From Pseudomonas mosselii (GTDB lineage Bacteria; Pseudomonadota; Gammaproteobacteria; Pseudomonadales; Pseudomonadaceae), in assembly GCF_019823065.1 (NCBI RefSeq), contig NZ_CP081967.1, forward strand, positions 1 through 64,000: a stretch of 64,000 nucleotides of DNA. Reading direction: 5' to 3'. The notes under the pieces were generated by a model. That model did not search any database. It saw only the letters and a program-made list of their open reading frames with translations, and had not been told where the DNA came from. The position numbers and the translations under genes were made by a program. This document shows positions 35,993-43,697 of the stretch, piece by piece (within the stretch, counting starts at the first letter, position 1; each line of letters starts with the position of its first letter).

Positions 35993-37665
35993 TCCTCGAT
36001 CTGATCGAACGGTTTGGCCGGCGGCAGGTTGTCTGCCTGCGGGTCAGCCATGTCCACATCCGGCGGTATGGGCTTGGCCGGTGGCTCCGACGTCTTGAGG
36101 TGCTGGCGGCGATCAGCGTCGCGCCGCGCCTTGCGCGTGGCCTTCTGGGCGGTGGTCACGATCTCGCGCATCTGCCCGATCATGCGGAACAGCGCCGACT
36201 CGTCCACCTGCTCGCGCCCGAGCTGACGCAATTTGGCCAGCGCCTGGCGTTGTTCCCAGAGGGTGACGGCCGGATGGGACAAGGTGCGGTAGTGGATCTC
36301 CAGATAGTGCTGACCTTCCGGTTCCAGTACCCAGATGCGGCTGATGTCGCGCGGATCGCGCCGGATCAGGAAGGCGGGCAAGCGCTCGCGCCGGGCAATC
36401 CACGGCTTGAGGGCGTCGGCGTAGTAGTGGATGTGGTCGATGACAAAGCCGGTGCGGGTCAGGGTGCGGCGGATCACCGGCAGGAAATCGACCAAAAACG
36501 CGGTGGGGCGGGTAACGACGGCCGGGACGCCAACGCGCTCCACGGCCTCGGCCCAGCGCGCGGCCGGCGGCTGGAGCAGGCCGTTGTGCACGGAGCCGTG
36601 ATAGGTGCCTACCGCCAACGCGAGCCAGCGCTCCAGCTCGCGCAGCGTCAGGGTGGCCATCTTCTCGGAATCGTACTCGCCGCGCTGGCCGGGATTGGAG
36701 AAGGTCGTCCCCGGTAATTCGTCGTGGATCATCTGCATCGCCGTGCCGATGATCCGTTCCACGATGCCGCCGTAGTGCGGCTGGCCTGGTGGGCGATAGT
36801 CCAGCCGGATGCCATGCTGTTCGCAGCCACGGCGCAGCGCTTCGCTTTTGAACTCGGCCGCGTTGTCCAGATAGAGCAGCCTGGGCTTGCCGCTCATCGG
36901 CCAGTCCATTTCCACATTCAGCCCTTCCAGCCAGGGCCGCTTGTCGCAGGCGGCATGCGCGAGGCATAGGCCGACCGAGACGGCGGACGGCGCTTCCAGC
37001 GTGACCACCATGCCGAGTACGCAGCGCGTGAACACGTCGATGGCGAGGGTCAAATATGGGCGGCCAATCGGTTGCCGGTCGCGCTCGTCGACCACGATCA
37101 GGTCGATGACGGTGTGGTCGATCTGCACCTGTTCCAGCGGCATGGTGACTTCGGGCGGAATGCCACCCGCGCCTTGCAAGGGACGGGCAGCGTCCTGCCC
37201 GCCCCGGCTGCGGGCTATTTTCGCCGGGTGTAGTCCGGCAATCCGCTGGGCCACGGTGTTGCGCGCCGGCACCGGCAGCTTCTGGGTTTTGCACGCCTGC
37301 GCGACTTCGCGGTGGAACGCCGCCAGGCTGCGTTTCTGCTTGGTCAGGAAGCGCTTTTGCAGCAGCTCGCGGATGATGCGCTCGACCGGTTCCGGCAAGC
37401 GCCCCTTGCCTTTGCCGCCGCCGGATCGGCCGGGCGTCAGGTCTGTTACCAGGCCAGTACCCTGCCGGGCGCGACGGATCAGGACATATACCTGTCGCCG
37501 GGACAGGCCCAGCGCTTGGGCTGCCTCATCGGCGGCTTCATGCCCGACCACCTCAAGCGCTGCCAGTGGCCCGATGATTTCCGTCCGGTGCCGGGCTTGC
37601 GCCCATGCCTCGTCGGGCAGGGTGGCCACGCCTTGCGCGGCAATCGGTGGAGTGTCTGATGTCAT
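35986..37665 (-). CDS. tniA: Tn402/Tn5053-type DDE transposase TniA
   Basis: 559 aa from MTSDTPPIAAQGVATLP at 37665, the start known for Tn402 TniA (an upstream in-frame ATG at 37758 lies in the terminal repeat zone). DDE core: QIDHTVIDLIVVD, LYLDNAAEF, then Glu in YGGIVERIIGT. Cuts and joins element ends; elements of this family prefer plasmid res sites and similar targets. Confidence 0.95.
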   Translation of the reverse strand: MTSDTPPIAAQGVATLPDEAWAQARHRTEIIGPLAALEVVGHEAADEAAQALGLSRRQVYVLIRRARQGTGLVTDLTPGRSGGGKGKGRLPEPVERIIRELLQKRFLTKQKRSLAAFHREVAQACKTQKLPVPARNTVAQRIAGLHPAKIARSRGGQDAARPLQGAGGIPPEVTMPLEQVQIDHTVIDLIVVDERDRQPIGRPYLTLAIDVFTRCVLGMVVTLEAPSAVSVGLCLAHAACDKRPWLEGLNVEMDWPMSGKPRLLYLDNAAEFKSEALRRGCEQHGIRLDYRPPGQPHYGGIVERIIGTAMQMIHDELPGTTFSNPGQRGEYDSEKMATLTLRELERWLALAVGTYHGSVHNGLLQPPAARWAEAVERVGVPAVVTRPTAFLVDFLPVIRRTLTRTGFVIDHIHYYADALKPWIARRERLPAFLIRRDPRDISRIWVLEPEGQHYLEIHYRTLSHPAVTLWEQRQALAKLRQLGREQVDESALFRMIGQMREIVTTAQKATRKARRDADRRQHLKTSEPPAKPIPPDVDMADPQADNLPPAKPFDQIEEW

Positions 37666-37808
37666 GCCCAAACCTCGCTTTGGTGCACACGAGTATTGAG
37701 CATAGTCGAGATTGGTGCAGACGACTCCTGATATTGGGCTGTCAGGAGCCGTATGCACACCAGGCGTTACATCCAGTCAGATGGTGCGGTCGTCTTCTGA
37801 AAACGACA
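37666..37808. repeat. Tn402/Tn5053-type terminal region with 25-bp end (IRt)
   Basis: Reading leftward from 37808 the end is TGTCGTTTTCAGAAGACG-ACCGCAC (37784-37808), the Tn402-family terminal repeat, followed by further TniA-site-like repeats (GGTGTGCATACGGCTCCTGACAG and GTCGTCTGCACC in short pieces) up to the tniA start. No partner end (IRi) was found to the left, so the module is one-ended. Confidence 0.88.
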
Positions 37809-39466
37809 CTTTCGTCCAGGGTCTTGTCTTTGGTGTTGAAAAAGCTGGCCAGGGTATGAGCGTCCATCCCCTCGTTTTTGAGTGCGGCAACTTGGTTCCC
37901 ATACGGCGCCAATGCGAGGATTCGATAGCCGAGTTGATCCTCTGTCTTGCCGTAACTCATTGCCTCGTTGACGGATGTGAGCAGTTGCACGGCCCGCTCA
38001 ACGGAGTAGGTTTTGCCCGTACCAGCATCACCCTGAATGCCGACAAACCGATTCTCCGTGCTGACGATGGTCTCGACGGCTTGCCGTTGGCCAGCGGTGA
38101 GGGTTGATCCTTCAAGTGCTTTAGCGACCTGCTCCTGGGACATGAGCGGCGTCACCTGGCCCCGGCCAGTGCGCTCAATGGCAAGGATGGCTTTCTCGCG
38201 CTTCAAGCCTTTCTGTGTGGTGTAGCGCTTCTCGGTTGGCACCAATGAACCGCGCTCGATGGCGGTGGCCACGTACTGTTTTGCCTGCTTGTCCGTCCAG
38301 CCTTTCAACTCCTGCAGGTGAGCTTGCCAACCTGCAGGCGACAACACGGGCGCGTTTTCCGTGGGCTGTGCCATTGAGTAGGCCGGTGCTGACTCTATGA
38401 GCGTACCTTGTTGTACCAGCCGGGCTATTTCGGCCCGTACCTGGTCAGGCCCGGCCAACCCTACCGAACGCTGGAGCGCCACGGTCAACAGGTCCAACTG
38501 GGTAACAACCTGTTCACGCTCGGTCAGGTGATTGATTGCGTATTGCACAACGGCTTGGGCCGGTGTCAGCCCTGCGGGTAGATTGGGATCAGATGGAACG
38601 CGGCCAGCGCCTGACGCTGGGCCTGATTCACCATACTCGCGGCCATCCAATCGGCTTTGTGGGCCGTAGTCGATCCCTAACTCGCGGCTTTTCGTCACCC
38701 AATACTGTTTCACCAGATCGTGGTCGCGCTCGTCTTTGTGCGGCCTGGTGGCCATTGAGATAACTTGTTTTTCCAGAGTGGTCGCGTCGGCCCGGGTTTT
38801 CCCGTCCTTGGCCAACGCTTCTTCAATGACTTTGCTGCGGCTGGAGAATGCTTCGATCTGTTCCCGTGAAATGTGATTCAGCTCGAAGTTGCCTTTGCCA
38901 TCGAGTACGCGGATCTCGTAGCCCAGCTCGCGCAGCTCCAAGGCCAGTTGGCCCTTGTACATGGCGTCAACTTCATGCTGAACCTTGAAAATATCGTCGT
39001 TGAACAAGGCACGCCATTTACCATCGGCGCGCTGCGTCATGTTCATGATCACCGCATGGGTGTGCAGTTGGGGATCCTTGCCGCGACTCATTTCGTGGCG
39101 AAACTTGCCAATGACCATGTTCCCCGTGCGTTCGCGCAGGAACTTGCCCTGTACCTTGCGCCGTGCCTGGGCGAGCTTTTCGACGTGGTGCATGGCCTTG
39201 GCCACCGCCCGGTCGTGAGCCAGGGTGACATTTTTGTCGCCGGCGACGAGTGCTTGCATCGACACCGATTTCGGCGCCGAGAATGTCATGTCCAAGCCCA
39301 TGCGCCGCTTGTTGGTTTCGGCATTGAACGTGGTGTGGATCCGCTCGCCGTTCGGCAACTTGCCATCAAGCAGTTTGGCCAGTTGCAGCTGATCGACGGG
39401 GCCGACCAGGCCGAGCCGTTCGGCACCTTCGCCTTGCCACTCGCCGGGTGTTTCCTTGGCGTAGTA
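37809..39466 (-). pseudogene. Fragment of a second MobF relaxase gene
   Basis: About 550 codons similar to residues 25-575 of the intact relaxase at 45259, at a visual estimate of three-quarters identity, so from a related but different plasmid. It keeps both tyrosines of the YYAKE motif, the histidine cluster (QLHTHAVI) and Walker A (GDAGTGKTYSV), but lacks the first 24 residues and everything after LDES. Its 5' edge abuts the terminal repeat at 39467 and its 3' edge the Tn402-type end, so two insertions trimmed it. Not expected to act. Confidence 0.88.
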
Positions 39467-39615
39467 GGGGTGCATAGAGAAAACGGAAAAAATCGTACGA
39501 TAGGCCCTGTGACCCGCAAAGTTCGGGCATGTCTCTGTCAGAGTGTTTGCACTTGCTCGGTTTGCCTTTCATTTCTTGACTACAATCGTGGGAGCTGAAG
39601 GATCAGATCCCCTCA

Positions 39616-39651
39616 ACAAAAGCCCCGTCAAGATGCCGGGGCTTTTGTTTT
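39616..39651. terminator. Strong bidirectional terminator
   Basis: AAAAGCCCCG and CCGGGGCTTTTG arms around TCAAGATG, with A residues before and T residues after. Confidence 0.82.
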
Positions 39652-39683
39652 CAGTCCACACCGTTGAGCAGAGAACGACTAGA

Positions 39684-39923
39684 TCATGGTGAGCTGATGC
39701 CGGTAGGTGTTGTCATAGAGGTTTGATAGTGCTCCATGTTCAGTCTTTCGCATTCAGCATCTGCTTCTATCTGTGTCGGGTAGGTGAACTGCAATCGCTG
39801 CTTATCTTGATTGTCATAAATATCAAACCCGCCAGGAACTGTAGTGGAGTGAAAGCGAGTTCCATTACGAATCGATCCTGTTTCGATGGGGATCGCAGGA
39901 ACAACAACAAATCTCTGAATCAT
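39684..39923 (-). CDS. Hypothetical passenger protein, 79 aa
   Basis: Begins MIQRFVVVPAIPIETGSIRN. The middle FDIYDNQDKQRLQFTYPTQI and EADAECERLN look like a compact alpha-beta domain. Start at 39923 is preceded by a purine-poor leader (CACAAGGACGCGACG). A terminator follows at 39651. No family recognised. It would be the cargo of the miniature element. Confidence 0.5.
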   Translation of the reverse strand: MIQRFVVVPAIPIETGSIRNGTRFHSTTVPGGFDIYDNQDKQRLQFTYPTQIEADAECERLNMEHYQTSMTTPTGISSP

Positions 39924-40187
39924 CGTCGCGTCCTTGTGTTGAGTGAATCTTAACTAATAGCGGCAGCCCGCCACTTCTTCAAGTTTTGATAAACCCAATG
40001 ACAACCAAGCAGCCTGAAGCCGTGGCCTGTCAGGTTGAAGTCATAGAGGTTTGTAGGGAAACGTCAGGAAAAGCCGAAATAGCCCCTATCTTGACGTACT
40101 TCGGTCGTCCGGTCTGACGCCAGGTTGAGGCATACCCCATTCGGACACCGACTACACAACCTAAGGGCTTGCAGGCTGTCAGCAGGG

Positions 40188-40225
40188 CTTATCGTACGAT
40201 TTTTTCCGTTTTCTCTATGCCCCCC
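40188..40225 (-). repeat. 38-bp Tn3-family terminal inverted repeat, outer right
   Basis: Reverse complement of 20711-20748; the identity continues inward to about 40132. The next five bases are GATTT, the target duplication. Confidence 0.9.
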
Positions 40226-40281
40226 GATTTAATGTCGTTCTCGTACAGCTGCAGCAAGTCGTCGCGTGACGGTATGTACAT
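40226..40281 (-). pseudogene. 5' part of the interrupted 160-codon gene
   Basis: ATG at 40281 (MYIPSRDDLLQLYENDIK) runs into the transposon end after 18 codons and two bases. GGAG lies about 10 bp upstream. The remaining 142 codons are at 20279-20705; with one GATTT removed the frame is continuous. Confidence 0.8.
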
Positions 40282-40307
40282 GGGAGGTGATCTCCAGCTG
40301 GTTCTTA

Positions 40308-40333
40308 GCCCTAACGCATATATACGTTAGGGC
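40308..40333. promoter_or_regulatory. 26-bp palindrome upstream of the interrupted gene
   Basis: Same as the dyad at 20260 except for one base (TATATACG for TATATGCG). It lies 27 bp before the start codon at 40281 and after the SprT gene, a good operator position. Confidence 0.6.
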
Positions 40334-40397
40334 CTCACCGGCAGCAAGTCGCCTCGCCGGCAGCGGCCAGGCGGGGGCAACTGACGCCCTCCGGTTA

Positions 40398-41195
40398 TCA
40401 GTCGTCCCCGCCCGGCTGGGCATCAGCGTCGGGCGGCACTTCCACCAGCTCGCCGGCCTCAAGGAAACGTACGTCGCAGTCCACACAGAGCAGCCGCCCG
40501 CTAAGGCCTGGCTTGCCCCACACGTTCAACTTGCAGCTGGGACAGGTGTACTTGCGCTTGTTCTTCGGATCCTCAGCCGGCGTTGCCGGCTGGATCAGAC
40601 CCGCAACAGTCAGTGCCGGTATGTCGATGGTCGGATCCTCGGGCTGGGGTAAAGGCTCCCCACCTGGCCCGTACAGCTGCGTTGCGGACATTGGCACCCG
40701 CTGGGTGACGATATCGATCCAGGAAATCATGGCGCCGGTTGCGAGTAATTCGTCGCATGCCACATCGAAGGGACCGCCCTCGATGATGTAGTGCGTCATC
40801 TGCTGCCCGCACCGGCGCCCGCCAGGCTCACCCGTGTGCGAAGGCATCAGCCCGATGGCCTCCATTTTGTCGGCCCACTCGCGGTTGTGGTACCCGCCGC
40901 GAGACTTCTTCCCGAAGCAGTCCTGCCACTGGTGCGCCTGTTCATGCACCAGCGTGGACAGCGTTTGCTTGATGCTGCGATGCGCGAAGTAGGCGCAGTT
41001 CAGCGCGATTTCATCGCTCTTACCCGAGCCATTCCGGCGCAGGAAGCGCGATGGCGAGTAATAGCCGAAAGTGTTGGCCTTGCGCTGCAGGGTGAAGATG
41101 CAGCCGGGCAGCTGGCCACCGTATAACCGATCATTGAACCAGTCGTACGCCCCCTCGATTTCGTCATAGAGCAACTGGCTTGGGGTTGCGGACAT
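40398..41195 (-). CDS. SprT-like zinc metalloprotease
   Basis: 265 aa from ATG at 41195, chosen for GGAGG 4 bp upstream over a longer frame to 41306. The SprT zinc site is TLVHEQAHQWQ with a following aromatic/glycine stretch (GYHNREWADKM). A C-terminal zinc ribbon carries YTCPSCKLNVW and LLCVDCDVRF. SprT/Spartan proteins degrade proteins crosslinked to DNA or act in replication stress. Leftward, on the leading side of oriT. Confidence 0.88.
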   Translation of the reverse strand: MSATPSQLLYDEIEGAYDWFNDRLYGGQLPGCIFTLQRKANTFGYYSPSRFLRRNGSGKSDEIALNCAYFAHRSIKQTLSTLVHEQAHQWQDCFGKKSRGGYHNREWADKMEAIGLMPSHTGEPGGRRCGQQMTHYIIEGGPFDVACDELLATGAMISWIDIVTQRVPMSATQLYGPGGEPLPQPEDPTIDIPALTVAGLIQPATPAEDPKNKRKYTCPSCKLNVWGKPGLSGRLLCVDCDVRFLEAGELVEVPPDADAQPGGDD

Positions 41196-41206
41196 GCGGC
41201 CTCCAT

Positions 41207-41222
41207 TTCTCGCACGCGAGAA
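41207..41222. promoter_or_regulatory. Plasmid-wide palindrome, copy 4 of 8
   Basis: TTCTCGCACGCGAGAA, 11 bp upstream of the SprT-like gene start. Confidence 0.7.
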
Positions 41223-41270
41223 TCCCCCCTGCTGATCACTCGGCGTCAGGGGGGTGAACGTTACAGACAT

Positions 41271-41300
41271 TGTAACCTGTATCGTACGATACAGGTTACA
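41271..41300. promoter_or_regulatory. Perfect 30-bp palindrome
   Basis: Arms TGTAACCTGTATCGT and ACGATACAGGTTACA meet without a loop. It lies between the stbC terminator and the SprT-like gene. The 16-bp centre (TGTATCGTACGATACA) recurs at 42567-42582 within stbA. Probable operator of a dimeric or tetrameric regulator. Confidence 0.7.
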
Positions 41301-41304
41301 CATC

Positions 41305-41325
41305 AAAAAAAGGGGGCAAGCCCCC
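41305..41325 (-). terminator. Terminator of the stb operon
   Basis: GGGGGCTTGCCCCC followed by seven T residues when read leftward, immediately after the stbC stop. Confidence 0.85.
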
Positions 41326-41706
41326 TCACCGTCCTACTAAGTAGGCGACATACACGATGGCGGCGCCAAGCGCCGCACCAATCGATAGCAGAGCTACCGA
41401 GTACCCAACCGCCCGGCGCTCAGCCTGTGCTGTCACCAGGCTGGCCGCACTGCGGTTGATCTCATTCCCAATCCGCGCTGCCGCTTCGCGTCCTGCCTGC
41501 ACCAGTGCGTTGCGCTGTTCTTCCATCATCGACTCGAAGTTCAGCTGCGTCTGCAGCAGGACTTTGCCTGCTGCATCGCGTACGGCTTCGGAAGTCTTCG
41601 CCGCCAGGTCGGCGTCGACCTGTTCCAGGCGCCGCACGATGGCATCAAAGTCCTCCATCATTTGCGCGACCATCGCTTCGCGGGCCGTGGTTGGGTCCTT
41701 GGCCAT
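41326..41706 (-). CDS. stbC: StbC-like membrane protein
   Basis: 126 aa: helical, coiled-coil-prone N-terminal 95 residues, then one membrane segment near the C-terminus (SVALLSIGAALGAAIVYVAY). Size, place and topology fit StbC of IncW-type stb operons, where StbC's role is unclear. 3 bp after stbB. Confidence 0.75.
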   Translation of the reverse strand: MAKDPTTAREAMVAQMMEDFDAIVRRLEQVDADLAAKTSEAVRDAAGKVLLQTQLNFESMMEEQRNALVQAGREAAARIGNEINRSAASLVTAQAERRAVGYSVALLSIGAALGAAIVYVAYLVGR

Positions 41707-41709
41707 CGA

Positions 41710-42429
41710 TCACTTCCCCTTGCCGAACAGCGAGGCATATACCTGGTCAAGGTTGCGCGATGCCGACTTGGCCAGGCGCTGCGCGGAGATCATGCGCAGG
41801 GCGTGATCCTTTTCGGTTTCGTCCTTGGCATCGCGCAACTGGGCGCGATAGTCCGTGGAGTCCTCCAGTACCTGCGTGACGTTCATTTTCAGCGGGCGCA
41901 GGCGCTCGAAAATTTCGTTCGCGTACACCACAGCATCGCGCTTGAGGGTGAATTTCTTCTCGACTTCGTGGAAGCCGAACAGCGCCGCGAACGTCTGCGG
42001 GATATCGTCGGCATCATCGATCTGGACTTTGTTGAAGACGACCAAGATCTTTTTCGCCGGCACGCCGAGCGCGGCCAGGGTCTTGATGGTGTTGATGGTA
42101 TCGACCTGCTGCTTTTTCTCCGGCACTGCCGGCACCAGGAAGTAATCGATATCTTCGTGGGAGCCGTCGTACTGGCCCATGAACTTGAAGAAGTCTTCAA
42201 CGTTGGATGCGCCAACGTCGACCACAACCTTGTCCTCGGTCAGCAGTACCTCGGACAGTTCGCCAAACTGTTTGCCCTTGAGGCGTTCAATTTCGGCTGC
42301 GGTGTCCGACGCACCGGCGTTGATGGTTTCAATTGCAAACCGCAGACCGCCGATACGGGGCCAAAGCAGGTTATCGGAGAGTGTGGTTTTTCCGGAGTTG
42401 CCGGTGAAATTCACGGTGACGGTTCTCAT
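41710..42429 (-). CDS. stbB: StbB-like ParA-family ATPase
   Basis: 239 aa. Variant Walker A near the N-terminus, VNFTGNSGKTTLSDNLL. The VVVDVGASNVEDFF region is the A' motif and ILVVFNKVQIDD follows the ParA fold. In R388, StbB is needed for conjugation and works against StbA's positioning effect. Overlaps stbA by ATGA. Confidence 0.85.
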   Translation of the reverse strand: MRTVTVNFTGNSGKTTLSDNLLWPRIGGLRFAIETINAGASDTAAEIERLKGKQFGELSEVLLTEDKVVVDVGASNVEDFFKFMGQYDGSHEDIDYFLVPAVPEKKQQVDTINTIKTLAALGVPAKKILVVFNKVQIDDADDIPQTFAALFGFHEVEKKFTLKRDAVVYANEIFERLRPLKMNVTQVLEDSTDYRAQLRDAKDETEKDHALRMISAQRLAKSASRNLDQVYASLFGKGK

Positions 42430-42881
42430 GTGCGTTTCCTTCTGCTGCGCGCTGCGCTTTCATATCGATCCAAGTCCGAGGCGTTTTGATCGTCCCCGGG
42501 ATTCATGAGCCTGCTCAACTCAGCCGGCCCCAAATGGGGCCGTTCGTCCGCGTCATGGCTCGGTTCTGTATCGTACGATACACCTCCTTCCTGTTCCGGC
42601 TCGACCTGCCGCGCTGGTTCCTCAAAATGTTGCGGCACTGGTGCTGGGCTTGCAGTCTTTGCCTGGTTTCCACGTTGGGCCTTGCGGTATCGGTACAGGT
42701 AGCTCTTGAGCGTATCCATACTGACCTCGATACCTTGCTCCTTGAGCACATCCAGAATCGCCTGGCGTCGTACACCTGCCCTCAGCTGCTTCTCGATCAC
42801 TGGCATGACCTTGCGTATTTTCGCTGCCTTTGTCACTGGCTCAACCGCCATCAGTGCCTTCTCGATATCCTTGCCTGCCAT
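42426..42881 (-). CDS. stbA: StbA-like DNA-binding protein
   Basis: 151 aa from ATG at 42881; a GTG at 42899 is the alternative. The N-terminal 75 residues form an HTH-like domain (RRQAILDVLKEQGIEVSMDTLKSYLY, in part) and the rest is polar and disordered. StbA of R388 binds repeats beside oriT and positions the plasmid on the nucleoid. Short C-rich quasi-repeats (GCACCCTAC, GCACCCATA, TCACCCCCT, GCACCCTTT) lie at 42885-42990 and may be its sites. Confidence 0.78.
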   Translation of the reverse strand: MAGKDIEKALMAVEPVTKAAKIRKVMPVIEKQLRAGVRRQAILDVLKEQGIEVSMDTLKSYLYRYRKAQRGNQAKTASPAPVPQHFEEPARQVEPEQEGGVSYDTEPSHDADERPHLGPAELSRLMNPGDDQNASDLDRYESAARSRRKRT

Positions 42882-43018
42882 TTTGCACCCTACCTGCACC
42901 CATATTGCATTTACCCTGTATCCTACTCACCCCCTACCTGTAGTCAAGCTATACCCCTTCTGCACTCAATCTACAGCCATACAGCACCCTTTCTGCCTAC
43001 CCTTGTCCTCCGCTCGCT

Positions 43019-43256
43019 ACGGCCTTCGGCCTAGGCACTAAAAACGCCCTTAACAAGAGCATCAATTTCGACCCTTAACAGGGTCAAAATCTCAATACAC
43101 AACACGCACCTCCCTGGCGGGAGGTGGAAGCCGCGTCAGCCTTGAGCCTGAGCCGCTTTTCCAGAATTTACTACGTGATACGTTTGTATTACAAAGTATG
43201 CTTGCAGTGCAGATAAATCAAGGTTTTTGTGTGATACATTTGCATTACAGCGAATG
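43019..43256. other. oriT: Predicted origin of transfer (oriT)
   Basis: On the minus strand a perfect 8-bp hairpin (CACCTCCC-loop-GGGAGGTG, 43107-43126) is followed by GGTGCGTGTTGTGTATTGAG. This matches the R388 nic region (hairpin, then GTGCGTATTGTCT/ATAG). Nic is predicted between 43097 and 43096 on the minus strand. A small dyad GACCCTTAACAGGGTC lies at 43070-43085. Two direct repeats GTGATACRTTTGYATTAC at 43175-43192 and 43231-43248 are probable TrwA-type sites overlapping the trwA promoter. Place between stbA and trwA is as in R388. Confidence 0.8.
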
Positions 43257-43313
43257 TGCGTTACCTTTGGGCATGTCAAACCCCAATTTTCAAGGTGCAT
43301 TTGAGGGAGCAAC

Positions 43314-43697
43314 GTGGGCAAAACAGTACCCATTCGATTCAACGACGAGCAGCTGTCCAGGGTTGAAGAAGCGGCGGCACTCGCTGGCTATAAGCACCTA
43401 TCGAGCTACATCCGCGACCGGGTGCTGGCCACAGACAAAGGTGGCCGGCAGGTGGATATGGACAGCTGGGCCGAGCAGCAACAGATCCTTGGCTTGCTCG
43501 AAACCATCACCCAGGAACAGGCACGGAGCAGAACCATTCAGGCCATCGTGGTCTATCTGCTGCGTCAAGGAACGGCACAGGGCAAGGTCAATGAGCTGCG
43601 CGCTCATCTCAAGCACCTGGTCAGCAGCGAGGATGCACTCGCAGCACTTTTGCCCGACCTGGCCGAGGACATTGAACGTCTATCAGGAGAGGACTGA
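43314..43697 (+). CDS. trwA: TrwA-like oriT-binding accessory protein
   Basis: 127 aa. The N-terminal ribbon-helix-helix reads VPIRFNDEQLSRVEEAAALA; the C-terminal helical part fits the tetramer domain of TrwA. It would bind the two repeats upstream, repress its operon and help the relaxase at nic. Last base of the stop overlaps the first of trwB's ATG. Confidence 0.85.
   Translation: MGKTVPIRFNDEQLSRVEEAAALAGYKHLSSYIRDRVLATDKGGRQVDMDSWAEQQQILGLLETITQEQARSRTIQAIVVYLLRQGTAQGKVNELRAHLKHLVSSEDALAALLPDLAEDIERLSGED

Larger units (their letters stand above)
39467..40225. mobile_element. 759-bp miniature Tn3-type element
   Basis: Bounded by 38-bp repeats: GGGGTGCATAGAGAAAACGG at 39467 facing the repeat at 40188-40225. 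It carries no transposase, one possible small gene on the minus strand and a terminator. The right 94 bp equal the res-side end at 20711. It fits the idea of Tn3-derived miniature elements mobilised by a transposase supplied elsewhere. No target duplication flanks it alone (TAGTA versus GATTT). Confidence 0.65.

Noticed and set aside
39475..39519. Relaxase fragment starting at an ATG in the transposon end
   Set aside because: The ATG at the CAT of the terminal repeat is created by the junction; no promoter or ribosome site precedes it, so the fragment is treated as a pseudogene.
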